A stretch of 64,000 nt of DNA from Dysgonomonas sp. PH5-45 (GCF_029893235.1 NZ_JARXWE010000010.1:16825-80824), one strand, 5' to 3'; positions 18,172-26,820 are shown, numbered from the stretch's first letter. Made by a program: numbers and translations. The notes: generated by a model not told the origin, from the sequence alone.

Positions 18172-18546
18172 ATGACAACCTTCAAAAAAATAGTTCTGTT
18201 TCTTTTTGGCATTGTTTTGGTTGTTTTTGGCAATCGTGCGGCAATAAACACAATGTTTGGCGACAATAAAGAGAACAAAGATGCCGGAACGGATACAACA
18301 CCCGAACCAGTTCCCCCTCACGATTCATTACCTAAGCCGGAGGTGGCCGAGAAAGTTCCGGCCGAAGCGCAGGAACAGTCACAATCGACCGAAGATTTGC
18401 ACCACCCTGAGGCAACAGGAAAGGAAAAGAAAGAGGCTTCTGTGAAAAAAGAAGTAAAGCCCGAAGCCGCACCCGAAGAGGTGAAAAAGAAAGAGGAGAT
18501 AAAGATAGAACCCGAAAAAACGGAAGAAGCAACAGGAACTGAATGA
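18172..18546 (+). CDS. membrane-anchored charged protein of the ApbE-Rnf cluster
   Basis: A 124-residue protein not recognised as a known family. It has one N-terminal hydrophobic helix (residues about 6-22, with a Lys pair before it) that would act as a signal anchor. A long low-complexity tail rich in Glu, Lys, Pro and Thr follows, with no cysteine and no FMN-binding motif. Its stop overlaps the apbE start (ATGA), so the two are very likely translated together. It may anchor or recruit ApbE or the Rnf proteins at the membrane; that is an inference from position only. Low-complexity tails of this kind can also be simple spacers. Confidence 0.65.
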   Translation: MTTFKKIVLFLFGIVLVVFGNRAAINTMFGDNKENKDAGTDTTPEPVPPHDSLPKPEVAEKVPAEAQEQSQSTEDLHHPEATGKEKKEASVKKEVKPEAAPEEVKKKEEIKIEPEKTEEATGTE

Positions 18547-19466
18547 GCCATCGTCTGTATAAAACGCAAACCCGGTTTTTGTTTCATGCCCATATAAAAC
18601 TCAAATTTTCGGCTTTTTATGGCGATGAACTTTTTGACGAGCTATTTGCCGTTCTGGAGGAGGCAGACAGGTTGTACAATTCTTATTCGCCCGGCTCATT
18701 TATCAGCAAAATTAATAGGGAAGCCGGTGCGTTTGCCGATGCGGATAACGAAACCGTTGGTATCTTAAAGCAAGTAAAGGAAATCTCCGATATTTTTAAC
18801 GGAGAATATGACATTACCATTATGCCCCTTATCCGCTTGTGGGGATTTTATAAGGATGAGGGCAGAACCATACCAACTATCGAAGAAATAGAAGAAACTA
18901 AAAAACTGGTCAACTATAAACGAATAGAAATAAAGGAAAACCAGGTGAAAATAGACAAGGGACAAGAGTTGATAACGGGTTCGTTCATCAAAGCATACGC
19001 GGTAGACCGCATGGTAGACCGTATGCGGCAGATAGGTGTACAAGACGCAATAATCAACGCCGGAGGGAGTACCATTAAAACCCTGACCGACGAGGGACAC
19101 CCCTTTTGGCAGGTTTTGGTGAAACACCCCGAAAAAGAGAATGAAATGTTCAGGCTGAAACTGTCTGGCCAGTGTTTTTCTACTTCTGCCCAATCTAAAA
19201 CCTTTGTGGAGATAGACGGCAGACGATACGGACATATAATAAGCCCGAAGAGCGGTTACCCCTCGGAGAACAAACAGGTGGGTATCGTTTCGGACGATTG
19301 TTTTACGGGCGATGCTGTTTCTACGGCCCTGTTTAATCTGTCGGGCAAAGAGTTTTTAAATAAAATGGAATGCTTATCGCCTCAGTTTAATATAGAGGGT
19401 TTTATGATAGATGGCAGCGATACGGTTTTTTATACCGAAGGTTTCAAAAAATATATAATCGGTTAA
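18543..19466 (+). CDS. apbE: FAD:protein FMN transferase
   Basis: A 307-residue ApbE-family enzyme that attaches FMN covalently to Ser/Thr of target proteins, using FAD and Mg2+. Typical segments are YSPGSFISKINREAG near residue 41, the substrate/FAD region VDRMRQIGVQDAIINAGGST near residue 160, HIISPKSGYPS near residue 230 and SDDCFTGDAVSTALF near residue 250. Most ApbE proteins have a signal peptide or lipobox because their targets face the periplasm; none is visible here. It follows the anchor protein by overlap and is five bases before rnfC. The natural target is RnfD, encoded two genes later. Confidence 0.92.
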   Translation: MSHRLYKTQTRFLFHAHIKLKFSAFYGDELFDELFAVLEEADRLYNSYSPGSFISKINREAGAFADADNETVGILKQVKEISDIFNGEYDITIMPLIRLWGFYKDEGRTIPTIEEIEETKKLVNYKRIEIKENQVKIDKGQELITGSFIKAYAVDRMVDRMRQIGVQDAIINAGGSTIKTLTDEGHPFWQVLVKHPEKENEMFRLKLSGQCFSTSAQSKTFVEIDGRRYGHIISPKSGYPSENKQVGIVSDDCFTGDAVSTALFNLSGKEFLNKMECLSPQFNIEGFMIDGSDTVFYTEGFKKYIIG

Positions 19467-19471
19467 TCGTT

Positions 19472-20743
19472 ATGATGAACATTTTTTCGGCAAAGAGCAA
19501 AACCAAGAAACAGAAAATAACGGATCTGAAAGATCCTGCCGTTTTTCGTGTGCCTTTGCTACAACATATAGGTAACGCCGCCGAGCCTGTTGTCAGTGCA
19601 GGCGATGCGGTGAAGCGTTATCAACTGATAGGCCGGGCAAACGGCCCTGTTTCGGCAAACGTACATTCGCCTGTGTCGGGTGTTGTTATAGGGATACGGG
19701 AATGCCCATTAGCCGATGGACAGATAGTGCCAGCCATTGAAATCGAAAACGATTTTAAATATACCGAACTTGAGCATCCCGACAGTGATTTAGAAAAATT
19801 ATCGGGCAAAGATATTCTGGAAATCATTGAAGAAGCCGGAGTTGTGGGCGAGGGTGGTGCAGGCTTCCCTACACATGTGAAGTACGACGTTAAGGATAAA
19901 AAAATTAAGACTTTCATCTTAAACGGAACGGAGTGCGAGCCTTATCTCACGTCCGATTATTCGTTGATAGACCAATTCCCAAGTCGCCTGATTATAGGCG
20001 CTTTATTGATAAATAAGATACTGAAAGCCGAGGAAATAATTATCGCCATCGAACATCAGAATAAAGACCTGGTGGGCAAGCTGCATGAACTGATAAATAA
20101 GCCTGAAAACAAAGCGTTTAAAATAAAAATACTGCCCGACCAATACCCGCAAGGCGGTGAGTTACAACTCATAAAGTCGCTGACGGGTATAGAAGTGAAA
20201 CGGGGCGGACTGCCTGCCGATAAAGGGGTAATTGTGAGCAATGTTGGTACGGTTATAGCCGTATTTAATGCTGTGGCACGTCACAAGCCTTTGGTGGAGA
20301 GGGTTATCACGGTTTCGGGCGACAACTTGCAAGGGGCGGGTAATTATATGGTGAAGATTGGAACACCGGTGTCGCATATCGTTGAGGTTTTAGGTTTAGA
20401 TGTTCAGAAACAAATAGTTTTGGGTGGCCCTATGATGGGAAAACAGGTGACAAACTTTTCCGTTCCTATCCAGAAAGGAAGTTCCGCTGTGCTTTCTTTC
20501 CAGGCGAAAGTTGTTCAGTACACCAACTGCATATCGTGCGGCTATTGTGTGGATATATGCCCCATGCGATTGATGCCGTTCAAATTTGCCGAGTATTTCA
20601 GAAAAGAAATGTATGCTTCGATGAAGACGTATAACCTTAACGAATGTATTGAATGCGCGGCGTGCCAATATATATGTCCGTGCAACGTGCCTTTGATGGA
20701 AAGTATAAAAAACGGAAAGGCCGAACTAAATAAGTTTAAGTGA
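19472..20743 (+). CDS. rnfC: RnfC-like electron transport subunit
   Basis: A 423-residue protein resembling RnfC, the peripheral NADH/ferredoxin-side subunit of the Rnf complex. In order it shows an N-terminal barrel-sandwich-like region (QHIGNAAEPVVSAGDAVK... VHSPVSGVVIGI), a NuoF-like nucleotide/FMN motif GEGGAGFPTHVKYD near residue 126, a SLBB-like region, and two [4Fe-4S] motifs: CISCGYCVDICP near residue 352 and CIECAACQYICP near residue 391. The GGxHPPE start of standard RnfC is missing. ATG codons at 19472 and 19475 are equally possible starts. It overlaps rnfD by one base (TGATG). Confidence 0.9.
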   Translation: MMNIFSAKSKTKKQKITDLKDPAVFRVPLLQHIGNAAEPVVSAGDAVKRYQLIGRANGPVSANVHSPVSGVVIGIRECPLADGQIVPAIEIENDFKYTELEHPDSDLEKLSGKDILEIIEEAGVVGEGGAGFPTHVKYDVKDKKIKTFILNGTECEPYLTSDYSLIDQFPSRLIIGALLINKILKAEEIIIAIEHQNKDLVGKLHELINKPENKAFKIKILPDQYPQGGELQLIKSLTGIEVKRGGLPADKGVIVSNVGTVIAVFNAVARHKPLVERVITVSGDNLQGAGNYMVKIGTPVSHIVEVLGLDVQKQIVLGGPMMGKQVTNFSVPIQKGSSAVLSFQAKVVQYTNCISCGYCVDICPMRLMPFKFAEYFRKEMYASMKTYNLNECIECAACQYICPCNVPLMESIKNGKAELNKFK

Positions 20744-21837
20744 TGAAAAACGAACAAAATATACAATTCCCTCCATTTGTTAATGCACGCGATAATGTGC
20801 GTAAGGTGATGATGGATGTCGTAATTGCTTTGCTTCCTTGTTTGGCAATGTCGTATCTGGCATTTGGTTTTATACCCTTGCTGGTGGTATTGGTTGCGGT
20901 GGGGAGTACTGTTGCTACCGAGTTTTTGTTTTCGAGTTTCTTTTTAGGGAGAAAAGATTCCGTAAGCGATGGCTCGGCTATCGTTACAGGTGTGCTGCTG
21001 GCTATGACCCTTGCTCCGTTCACTCCGTTGTATGTAGTGGCCTTTGGGGGGGCGATGGCTGTAATATTCGGCAAACTGGTTTTTGGCGGTTTAGGGCGAA
21101 ACTTCTTGAATCCTGCTCTGGTGGGGCGCGAGTTTATGACTGTTTTTTTTCCTGCGGCGATGACTTCGGGAGCTATATGGTTTAATAAAGAACATCTGAA
21201 TTATTCTGACTTAAACATATTCGGTGCATTTGGCAATAACGGTATTGTTGAGTATCTGAACAGCTTGTTTTTTAAGGCATCGGGTGCTATTGGCGAATAC
21301 TCAATCTTTTTTATAGTATTGGGAGGAGTGTATTTACTCGTCAAACGCCGTATATCGTGGCATATACCCTTTGCCTTGCTTGTGGTGTTCTTTGTTATGC
21401 TATGGATTTTTGAAGGTAGCAATCCCCGGTTTTCGATGGGAGGTTTGCTGTTGGGAACAATTTTTATGGCAACCGATATGCCCTCAAGCGCATCCACAAA
21501 AGGTGGTAAGTTGTATTATGGAGCAATGATTGCCGTTGTGGCAATGATTTGTATACTGAATGGAGTGAGGTACGAGTATATGTCGTATTCCATTCTTTTG
21601 CTCAATGTTTTCAACCGCCCTATAACTCTTACCTTTCAGCCTCGGGTATGGGGTAAAAAACACGATTGGTTCCGTATTCTTGGGCGCTTTGTAATGATTA
21701 CAGGCAGTATTGTAGGCCTCACGTATATAATCATATTTTTGCACAATCACGATTGCATTAAATATTTGCTGTTTGCTTATATTGTGGGGGCAATCCTTTA
21801 TTTTGTGAAAAAAGGATATTCGCCTAAATGGTCGTAA
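20743..21837 (+). CDS. rnfD: RnfD-like flavinylated membrane subunit
   Basis: A 364-residue polytopic protein of the NqrB/RnfD family with about nine membrane helices. The segment SDGSAIVTGVLLAMTLAP near residue 74 is a family hallmark, as is NPALVGREFMTVFFPAAM near residue 122. The stretch ATDMPSSAST ends in Thr252, in the position of the threonine that carries covalent FMN in RnfD and NqrB. Flavinylation by the ApbE of the same cluster is therefore expected. I chose the ATG at 20743, which overlaps the rnfC stop; a GTG one codon earlier is possible. No rnfA, rnfB, rnfE or rnfG follows. Confidence 0.9.
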   Translation: MKNEQNIQFPPFVNARDNVRKVMMDVVIALLPCLAMSYLAFGFIPLLVVLVAVGSTVATEFLFSSFFLGRKDSVSDGSAIVTGVLLAMTLAPFTPLYVVAFGGAMAVIFGKLVFGGLGRNFLNPALVGREFMTVFFPAAMTSGAIWFNKEHLNYSDLNIFGAFGNNGIVEYLNSLFFKASGAIGEYSIFFIVLGGVYLLVKRRISWHIPFALLVVFFVMLWIFEGSNPRFSMGGLLLGTIFMATDMPSSASTKGGKLYYGAMIAVVAMICILNGVRYEYMSYSILLLNVFNRPITLTFQPRVWGKKHDWFRILGRFVMITGSIVGLTYIIIFLHNHDCIKYLLFAYIVGAILYFVKKGYSPKWS

Positions 21838-21901
21838 ACGATTCAGATAATTTATTCGTAATTTTACAACAGAATTTTTAACGATAAAATAAACTTGTAT
21901 T

Positions 21902-22192
21902 ATGAGTGTTTTGAAAATAGTTGCTACAATAACCGTGAAAGCGGAATATAAAGAAGATATGATAAAAGTATTGCACGAGGTTGTAGACAAAACAAGGCAA
22001 GAGGAAGGCAACATATCGTACGACCTGAATGTGAGTGTCGAAAATCCTTTGCGGTTTGTTATACTTGAAGTTTGGAAGTCGGCCGAGGCTATCGAAACGC
22101 ACAACCAGAGCGCACACTTCAAAGCTTTTGTAGATGCCATAAAAGGACGTATTGAAAGCTTGGATATAGAAACCATAACCCCCATTTACTGA
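21902..22192 (+). CDS. antibiotic biosynthesis monooxygenase-fold protein
   Basis: A 96-residue single-domain ABM (YgiN-like) protein. It has the ferredoxin-like pattern of a first strand (LKIVATITVKAEY), a helix with VVDKTRQEEGNISYDL, then FVILEVWKSAEAIETHNQSAHFKAF, which carries the conserved His pair. Relatives oxidise quinols or handle small redox compounds without a cofactor; others only bind small ligands. It lies 64 bases downstream of rnfD and could be part of the redox operon, but no sequence feature proves that. Confidence 0.87.
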   Translation: MSVLKIVATITVKAEYKEDMIKVLHEVVDKTRQEEGNISYDLNVSVENPLRFVILEVWKSAEAIETHNQSAHFKAFVDAIKGRIESLDIETITPIY

Positions 22193-22200
22193 TAAGTAAG

Positions 22201-22710
22201 ATGCCGAATTATTTTCTCATGGGTGCGCCGTGGCGGTTTTTAGGAATTGTTATATCCGTTTGCTTCGTTTTGCTTGCCTGCGAAAGTGTGGTTAACGACA
22301 ATGAACCGCCCCGAATATCGGAAGTAATTCCAACGGAAGGCCAAACGCTTTATATAGGTGGGAATAATGAGTTTAGAGCCACTTTTTCGGACAACGAAGG
22401 CTTGTCGTCGTACATGATTTATATCAATGCTGTGGATGAAACAGAAGACAGGCCGGATAGCCTTTGGCTGGATTTCAAAAAAACAGGGAACAAGGTTATA
22501 ACCAGCCAACGCGAGGTTTCGGTGGTTCAACTTCTGAATATACCAGAAACACAGCAGGACACAACCCAAATGAATACATATCTTCCCGTTGTTCCGGGTA
22601 AGTACAACATGAAAGTTATGTGTATGGATATGGCCGGAAACAGAGATTCGCTAGTCTGCCCCGTCACTTTAGTGTATGCCAAAGATGCTGTATCGCTGGC
22701 TGCTCAGTGA
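22201..22710 (+). CDS. putative lipoprotein with DUF4625-like domain
   Basis: A 169-residue protein with a lipoprotein signal: hydrophobic residues to VLLAC, with Cys27 as the lipidation site. The mature part has NEPPRISEVIPTEGQ and FRATFSDNEGLSSYMIYI, resembling the immunoglobulin-like DUF4625 domain found in Bacteroidetes lipoproteins, and a closing YNMKVMCMDMAGN segment. No catalytic residues can be pointed out. It begins eight bases after the monooxygenase-fold gene. Its stop overlaps, tail to tail by seven bases, the stop of the gene on the opposite strand. Confidence 0.7.
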   Translation: MPNYFLMGAPWRFLGIVISVCFVLLACESVVNDNEPPRISEVIPTEGQTLYIGGNNEFRATFSDNEGLSSYMIYINAVDETEDRPDSLWLDFKKTGNKVITSQREVSVVQLLNIPETQQDTTQMNTYLPVVPGKYNMKVMCMDMAGNRDSLVCPVTLVYAKDAVSLAAQ

Positions 22711-23027
22711 CTCCTCTTTACTTTCTTTGGTCTTAGTTCTTTCAGCAGGTGTTTAATGGCTGCAATGGGGTGAACGAGTATCATTCTTGGGCCTGAAAAA
22801 CGCATCACTTCTTGCATCTGTACCTTCATAGACGGTTTGTAACAATGAACAGGGCATTGCTTGCAGGTGGGCTTATCTTCTCCATAAATACATTTTTGCA
22901 GCCGTTGGTGCGCGTAGGCCTCCAATTCGGAACACGAATGGCACAGCCTGCCTTTGGGTGAAGAGTGTTTGGCAGAGCAATAGACCGATATCATCAACGA
23001 AACAATTTTTTTCTCGCTACTATTCAT
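22704..23027 (-). CDS. nitrous-oxide-stimulated-promoter family protein (YgbA-like)
   Basis: A 107-residue cysteine-rich protein resembling YgbA_NO (PF11756). Cysteines occur in YCSAKHSS, LCHSCSEL, KCIYGEDKPTCKQCPVHCY, an arrangement that could bind iron or zinc, and a conserved FSGPRMILVHPIAAIKHLL closes it. In enterobacteria ygbA expression responds to NO through NsrR; its function is not established. The ATG at 23027 lies inside the end of the helicase gene upstream, an eight-base overlap, so the two are cotranscribed. Confidence 0.8.
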   Translation of the reverse strand: MNSSEKKIVSLMISVYCSAKHSSPKGRLCHSCSELEAYAHQRLQKCIYGEDKPTCKQCPVHCYKPSMKVQMQEVMRFSGPRMILVHPIAAIKHLLKELRPKKVKRSH

Positions 23028-25041
23028 TGCTGTCTTGGATTTCGCCTCTCAGTGTTTTGGCTATCAGAAGATGTTCTTCGGCCAACTCTGCATTACCGAC
23101 ATGGGTATATGCTTCGGCCAGATATTCGTGGCATGAGGCATGATTGGGTTTCAGGGCGGCGGCTTTGTCGAGGTCGGTCACGGCAAGGTCGTATTCTTTC
23201 AGTGCCAGTCGGTTCTTCCCCCGGTTGTACCATGCTTTAAAGAGTGCGGGACTGAGCTTTACGGCGGTGTTGAAGCATACGTCGGCTTCGTAATAATCTT
23301 TTTGGTCGTATAGGGTTACACCCTTTCGCACCCATGCGTCCACGTAAGTGGGGTCAAGGTCGAGCGCCTTGTTGAAGTTGGCAAGTGCTGCGCGATGGTC
23401 TTTGTAGGAGGTTATGCACTCATTGCCAAGTAGGTAATATTCTTCGGCATACCGTTTCATAGACAAGTTCTGTTGGTGTATGCGCTCTTTCAGCTCCTTG
23501 TTCTGCTGCTTCAGGGTATTAATAATGGTCAGTTTTTTTCGGATAAAACGCCTGTGCAGCGGTTTCTCTATCTCGTATCGGGCATGGATAGCCTTAAAAA
23601 ATGTATCGACAAACTCACCAAAGTTACCAACATCGTACTGAAAAACAGCTTCCGAATAGAGAGTTTCGGCATCCGATTCTTTCAGGGCTTTGTTTATAAG
23701 CTGCTGATTATTGAACTGGCGGCTGAATTCCATAATCTCGTTCCGTACAAAAACATCTCCCCGTGCCACCGGTTTGCGCAGTACGATTCCTTCGAGCGAG
23801 GTACAGCGGCTCAATGCAACATAAGCCTGTCCTCCACTGAATGTACCGCCCGTAAAATCAACAATAACCCTACTGAAGGTTAATCCTTGACTTTTGTGTA
23901 TGGTTATAGCCCATGCCGCTTTCAGCGGTAGCTGGGTGAAAGTACCGATGATTTCTTCTTCTATACGGTTTTCTTTTTCGTTGAATTTATAGCGGTAGTT
24001 ACGCCATGTTTCGAGGTCTACCATCACTTCCTTGCCGTCTTCCATCCGGACATAAACATTCTCCATATCGTCTATCGAGGAGATTATACCCAGCGAACCG
24101 TTCACCCAGCGGCGAGGCCATTGCAGGTCGTTACGGATGAACATAACCTGTGCGCCTTCTTTCAGCACAAGCTCTTTGGCTGTGGGCAGGCTGCTTTCGG
24201 GGAAGTCGCCGTCAATCACCCCCTTGCTTACCAAGGGCGACAATGTCAGTTCGTTCATCTTTTGCTCGTTGATGGCATCTACATTGTCGCGACGGGTGGC
24301 AAGGGTGATATACATTTCCTCTGTGGGAGGGTTGAATGTTGGTTGGTAACGGGTATTGAGTTTACGTAGGTCGGTACTGTCGGCAGTATTGTTGCGTATG
24401 CGGTCTAAAACGGCTATAAACTCTTTGTCTGTTTGGCGATAGATCTTCGTGAATTCGATAGGAAGCAAAGCCACTTCTCTGAAAACGTTTGCCGAAAAGA
24501 AAAACGGATTTGGGTAGAACCGCTTGATGATGTCCCTCGAATCGCTGGTTACAACCGGCTCGAGCTGAAAGATATCACCTACAAACACTACTTGTTTTCC
24601 GCCGAAAGGCATGCGCATATTGCCCGAATATACACGTAGAATGCGGTCTATGCAGTCTACCATATCGGCACGCACCATCGACACCTCGTCTATGATAATC
24701 ATTTCGACCTGCTGGATAAGCTTGCGATGGTCTTTCTTATATTTAAAAAAATCGAAAATGCGCCCTCCAACCAAACTGAGGTCGGGGTCGTCGGGCATCA
24801 TCGGGCGGAAGGGCATCTTGAAAAACGAATGCAGGGTCGATCCGTTGGCATTGATAGCCGCAATACCGGTAGGAGCCAGCACAACGTACTTTTTACGGGT
24901 GGTTTGGCACAAATATTTCAAAAAAGTAGATTTGCCCGTTCCGGCTTTCCCTGTCAGGAATACCGACTGGCGGGTATGGTTTATCAGTTTCAGGGCATTC
25001 TGAAACTCCCGGTTTGCGGTATCGAGTGGTGTTGAGGTCAA
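23020..25041 (-). CDS. Pif1-like helicase with C-terminal TPR repeats
   Basis: A 673-residue superfamily 1B helicase of the Pif1/RecD2-like type, with Walker A GKAGTGKST (residues about 31-39), APTGIAAINANGSTLHSFF, Walker B IIDEVSMVRADMVD near residue 117, VFVGDIFQLEPV, TIHKSQGLTFSRV near residue 375 and YVALSRC (helicase motif VI region). Residues about 560-665 form three TPR units (ALANFNKALDLDPTYVDAWV and similar). Such proteins probably unwind DNA during repair or replication; the TPRs suggest a protein partner. No ATG exists before the Walker A; TTG at 25041 is the only plausible start. Confidence 0.88.
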   Translation of the reverse strand: MTSTPLDTANREFQNALKLINHTRQSVFLTGKAGTGKSTFLKYLCQTTRKKYVVLAPTGIAAINANGSTLHSFFKMPFRPMMPDDPDLSLVGGRIFDFFKYKKDHRKLIQQVEMIIIDEVSMVRADMVDCIDRILRVYSGNMRMPFGGKQVVFVGDIFQLEPVVTSDSRDIIKRFYPNPFFFSANVFREVALLPIEFTKIYRQTDKEFIAVLDRIRNNTADSTDLRKLNTRYQPTFNPPTEEMYITLATRRDNVDAINEQKMNELTLSPLVSKGVIDGDFPESSLPTAKELVLKEGAQVMFIRNDLQWPRRWVNGSLGIISSIDDMENVYVRMEDGKEVMVDLETWRNYRYKFNEKENRIEEEIIGTFTQLPLKAAWAITIHKSQGLTFSRVIVDFTGGTFSGGQAYVALSRCTSLEGIVLRKPVARGDVFVRNEIMEFSRQFNNQQLINKALKESDAETLYSEAVFQYDVGNFGEFVDTFFKAIHARYEIEKPLHRRFIRKKLTIINTLKQQNKELKERIHQQNLSMKRYAEEYYLLGNECITSYKDHRAALANFNKALDLDPTYVDAWVRKGVTLYDQKDYYEADVCFNTAVKLSPALFKAWYNRGKNRLALKEYDLAVTDLDKAAALKPNHASCHEYLAEAYTHVGNAELAEEHLLIAKTLRGEIQDSNE

Positions 25042-25200
25042 GCGGATATTTGTTTTGCGATTTCCTACAAAAATATGCTAATTGGATGTAATATAGAAAC
25101 AGATGCAAACTATGTTATGAACAATTAATATAAAACAGACGGTAAAACAAAAAATACGATAAGAATGTTCTTATATACAAATGCCCCGGACGGAACAACT

Positions 25201-26142
25201 ATGAGATATAACGGAATAATAATATTTATGACGATGCTTTTTTCTATATTTGTTTCGTGTACCCGTTCACAAAACAATATAAAGCAAGAGAATATGCAGT
25301 ATAACAAACTTACCCCCGAAGAAGAAGCCGTAATAGTACATAAGGCAACCGAAAAGCCTTTTACGGGCGAGTATTTGGATAATAAAGAAAAAGGCACGTA
25401 TCATTGCAAAAGATGCGATGCACCGCTGTACGAGTCGGACGATAAGTTCGATTCGCGATGTGGTTGGCCTTCGTTCGACGATGAAATACCGGGCGCCGTG
25501 AAGCGCGTTCCCGATGCCGATGGCCGCCGTACGGAGATTGTTTGTGCAAACTGTGGTGCACATCTGGGACATGTGTTCACAGGCGAAGGATTCACACCCA
25601 AAGATACGCGGCATTGCGTGAATTCGATTTCGATGAAGTTTGTTCCCGAAACAGAAAAAAAATTGAAGAAAGCCTATTTTGCTTCCGGATGCTTTTGGGG
25701 AACCGAGTTTTATTTTACGAAGGCAAAGGGCGTGAAGCATACAGCGGTAGGATTTATGGGCGGGCATGTAGACCAACCCACTTACGAACAGGTTTCGGCA
25801 AAGAATACGGGTCATCTGGAAACAACCGAAGTAGAATACGACCCCCGGCAAATTTCGTACGAAGACTTAGTGAAACTGTTTTTTGAAACACACGATTTTA
25901 CTCAAACAAACGGACAAGGCCCCGATATAGGCCCTCAATACTTATCGTGCGTTTTTTATCAGGATGACTCGGAAAAAGCCATTTGCCAGAAATATATAGC
26001 CATGCTTGAAGGCAAAGGCTATAAAGTGGCTACTATGTTGAAACCCGCTTCCGAATTTTGGAAGGCAGAAGGCTACCATCAACAATATTACGACAAAAAA
26101 GGCGGTCGCCCATACTGCCATAGCTACAAAAAAATATTCTGA
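25201..26142 (+). CDS. msrAB: methionine sulfoxide reductase, MsrB-MsrA fusion, lipoprotein
   Basis: A 313-residue fusion of two repair enzymes. From the ATG at 25201 a lipoprotein signal ends in FVSC with Cys20. MsrB (residues about 35-155) has two zinc CxxC pairs (CKRC, CANC), CGWPSFDDE and the catalytic HCVNS. MsrA (about 160-313) begins KAYFASGCFWG with its catalytic Cys. The two reduce R- and S-methionine sulfoxide respectively. Being exported, it likely repairs envelope proteins. In-frame codons at 25165 would add an unlikely leader. MsrB first, MsrA second is the reverse of the commonest order. Confidence 0.95.
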   Translation: MRYNGIIIFMTMLFSIFVSCTRSQNNIKQENMQYNKLTPEEEAVIVHKATEKPFTGEYLDNKEKGTYHCKRCDAPLYESDDKFDSRCGWPSFDDEIPGAVKRVPDADGRRTEIVCANCGAHLGHVFTGEGFTPKDTRHCVNSISMKFVPETEKKLKKAYFASGCFWGTEFYFTKAKGVKHTAVGFMGGHVDQPTYEQVSAKNTGHLETTEVEYDPRQISYEDLVKLFFETHDFTQTNGQGPDIGPQYLSCVFYQDDSEKAICQKYIAMLEGKGYKVATMLKPASEFWKAEGYHQQYYDKKGGRPYCHSYKKIF

Positions 26143-26174
26143 TTAACCGTTGTCTATAGCAAGGGTTGGTGGGG

Positions 26175-26816
26175 CTAATCTATATATCCCCTCACCATGA
26201 GGGCATTAATTATTATTCGATCTATCTGGTTGGAAATAAGCGAATCGAGCGTAAATTTGTCTATACTTCCGTTGAACATAGAAGGCAGGGTTTTACGCAA
26301 AGCCTCCTCATGGTTATTTTCCGAAAGGTGCATTATTCCAAAATTTCCTGCTTTCGAGAAATACAAAAAACTGGTCTGGTCGGTCTGTGGGAAACTTATT
26401 CCAAAAAAGAAATAGAATCCGTTTAGCGACTTCAACATTCCGGGGCCTATCTCGGCCAGCAAGCTATCGTAATTATAGCTTTGCAGTATTTCGGACAATG
26501 TCATAAACGTATCGTCGGCCTGATTGAATATCTCCAACAGGCTGTCGCCTACGGTAAAGGTTCCGTAATTGCACATTAAATCGGTCAGATTGTCTGGCAC
26601 GTTGATATTATGCTCTTCGCTAAAATTTCTGATAAACCGTGTCAAAACTTTCCCATCCTGATGAAGAAGATAAGCTTCGTTTTCGGAAAAAGTATACGAA
26701 TAATCTTTCACCGTGAAATATTGGAGCATATCGGCTTTCAAAAATCGTTCGTATCTGGTCAAAGCTTCTTGCCAAGTTTCGCCTTTTTGTGTTAGTAATG
26801 TTTTGTAGTTTTTCAT
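26175..26816 (-). CDS. protein of unknown function
   Basis: A 213-residue soluble protein, not recognised. It has no signal peptide or membrane segment, two cysteine residues or fewer, and is rich in aromatic and acidic residues. The central part (DNLTDLMCNYGTFTVGDSLLEIF) looks helical. The only feature around it is a TATATTTG -7 box directly before the start codon and a hairpin further upstream. It is convergent with msrAB, with its stop 32 bases from the msrAB stop. It may be species- or genus-specific. Confidence 0.6.
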   Translation of the reverse strand: MKNYKTLLTQKGETWQEALTRYERFLKADMLQYFTVKDYSYTFSENEAYLLHQDGKVLTRFIRNFSEEHNINVPDNLTDLMCNYGTFTVGDSLLEIFNQADDTFMTLSEILQSYNYDSLLAEIGPGMLKSLNGFYFFFGISFPQTDQTSFLYFSKAGNFGIMHLSENNHEEALRKTLPSMFNGSIDKFTLDSLISNQIDRIIINALMVRGYID

Positions 26817-26820
26817 ATTT

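Noticed and set aside
18543..18546. programmed -1 frameshift joining the anchor protein and ApbE
   Set aside because: No slippery heptamer or following structure is visible; ordinary ATGA stop-start coupling explains the overlap.
18172..21837. complete Rnf or Nqr operon
   Set aside because: Only C and D type subunits and ApbE are present; the other subunits are absent from the flanking genes on both sides.
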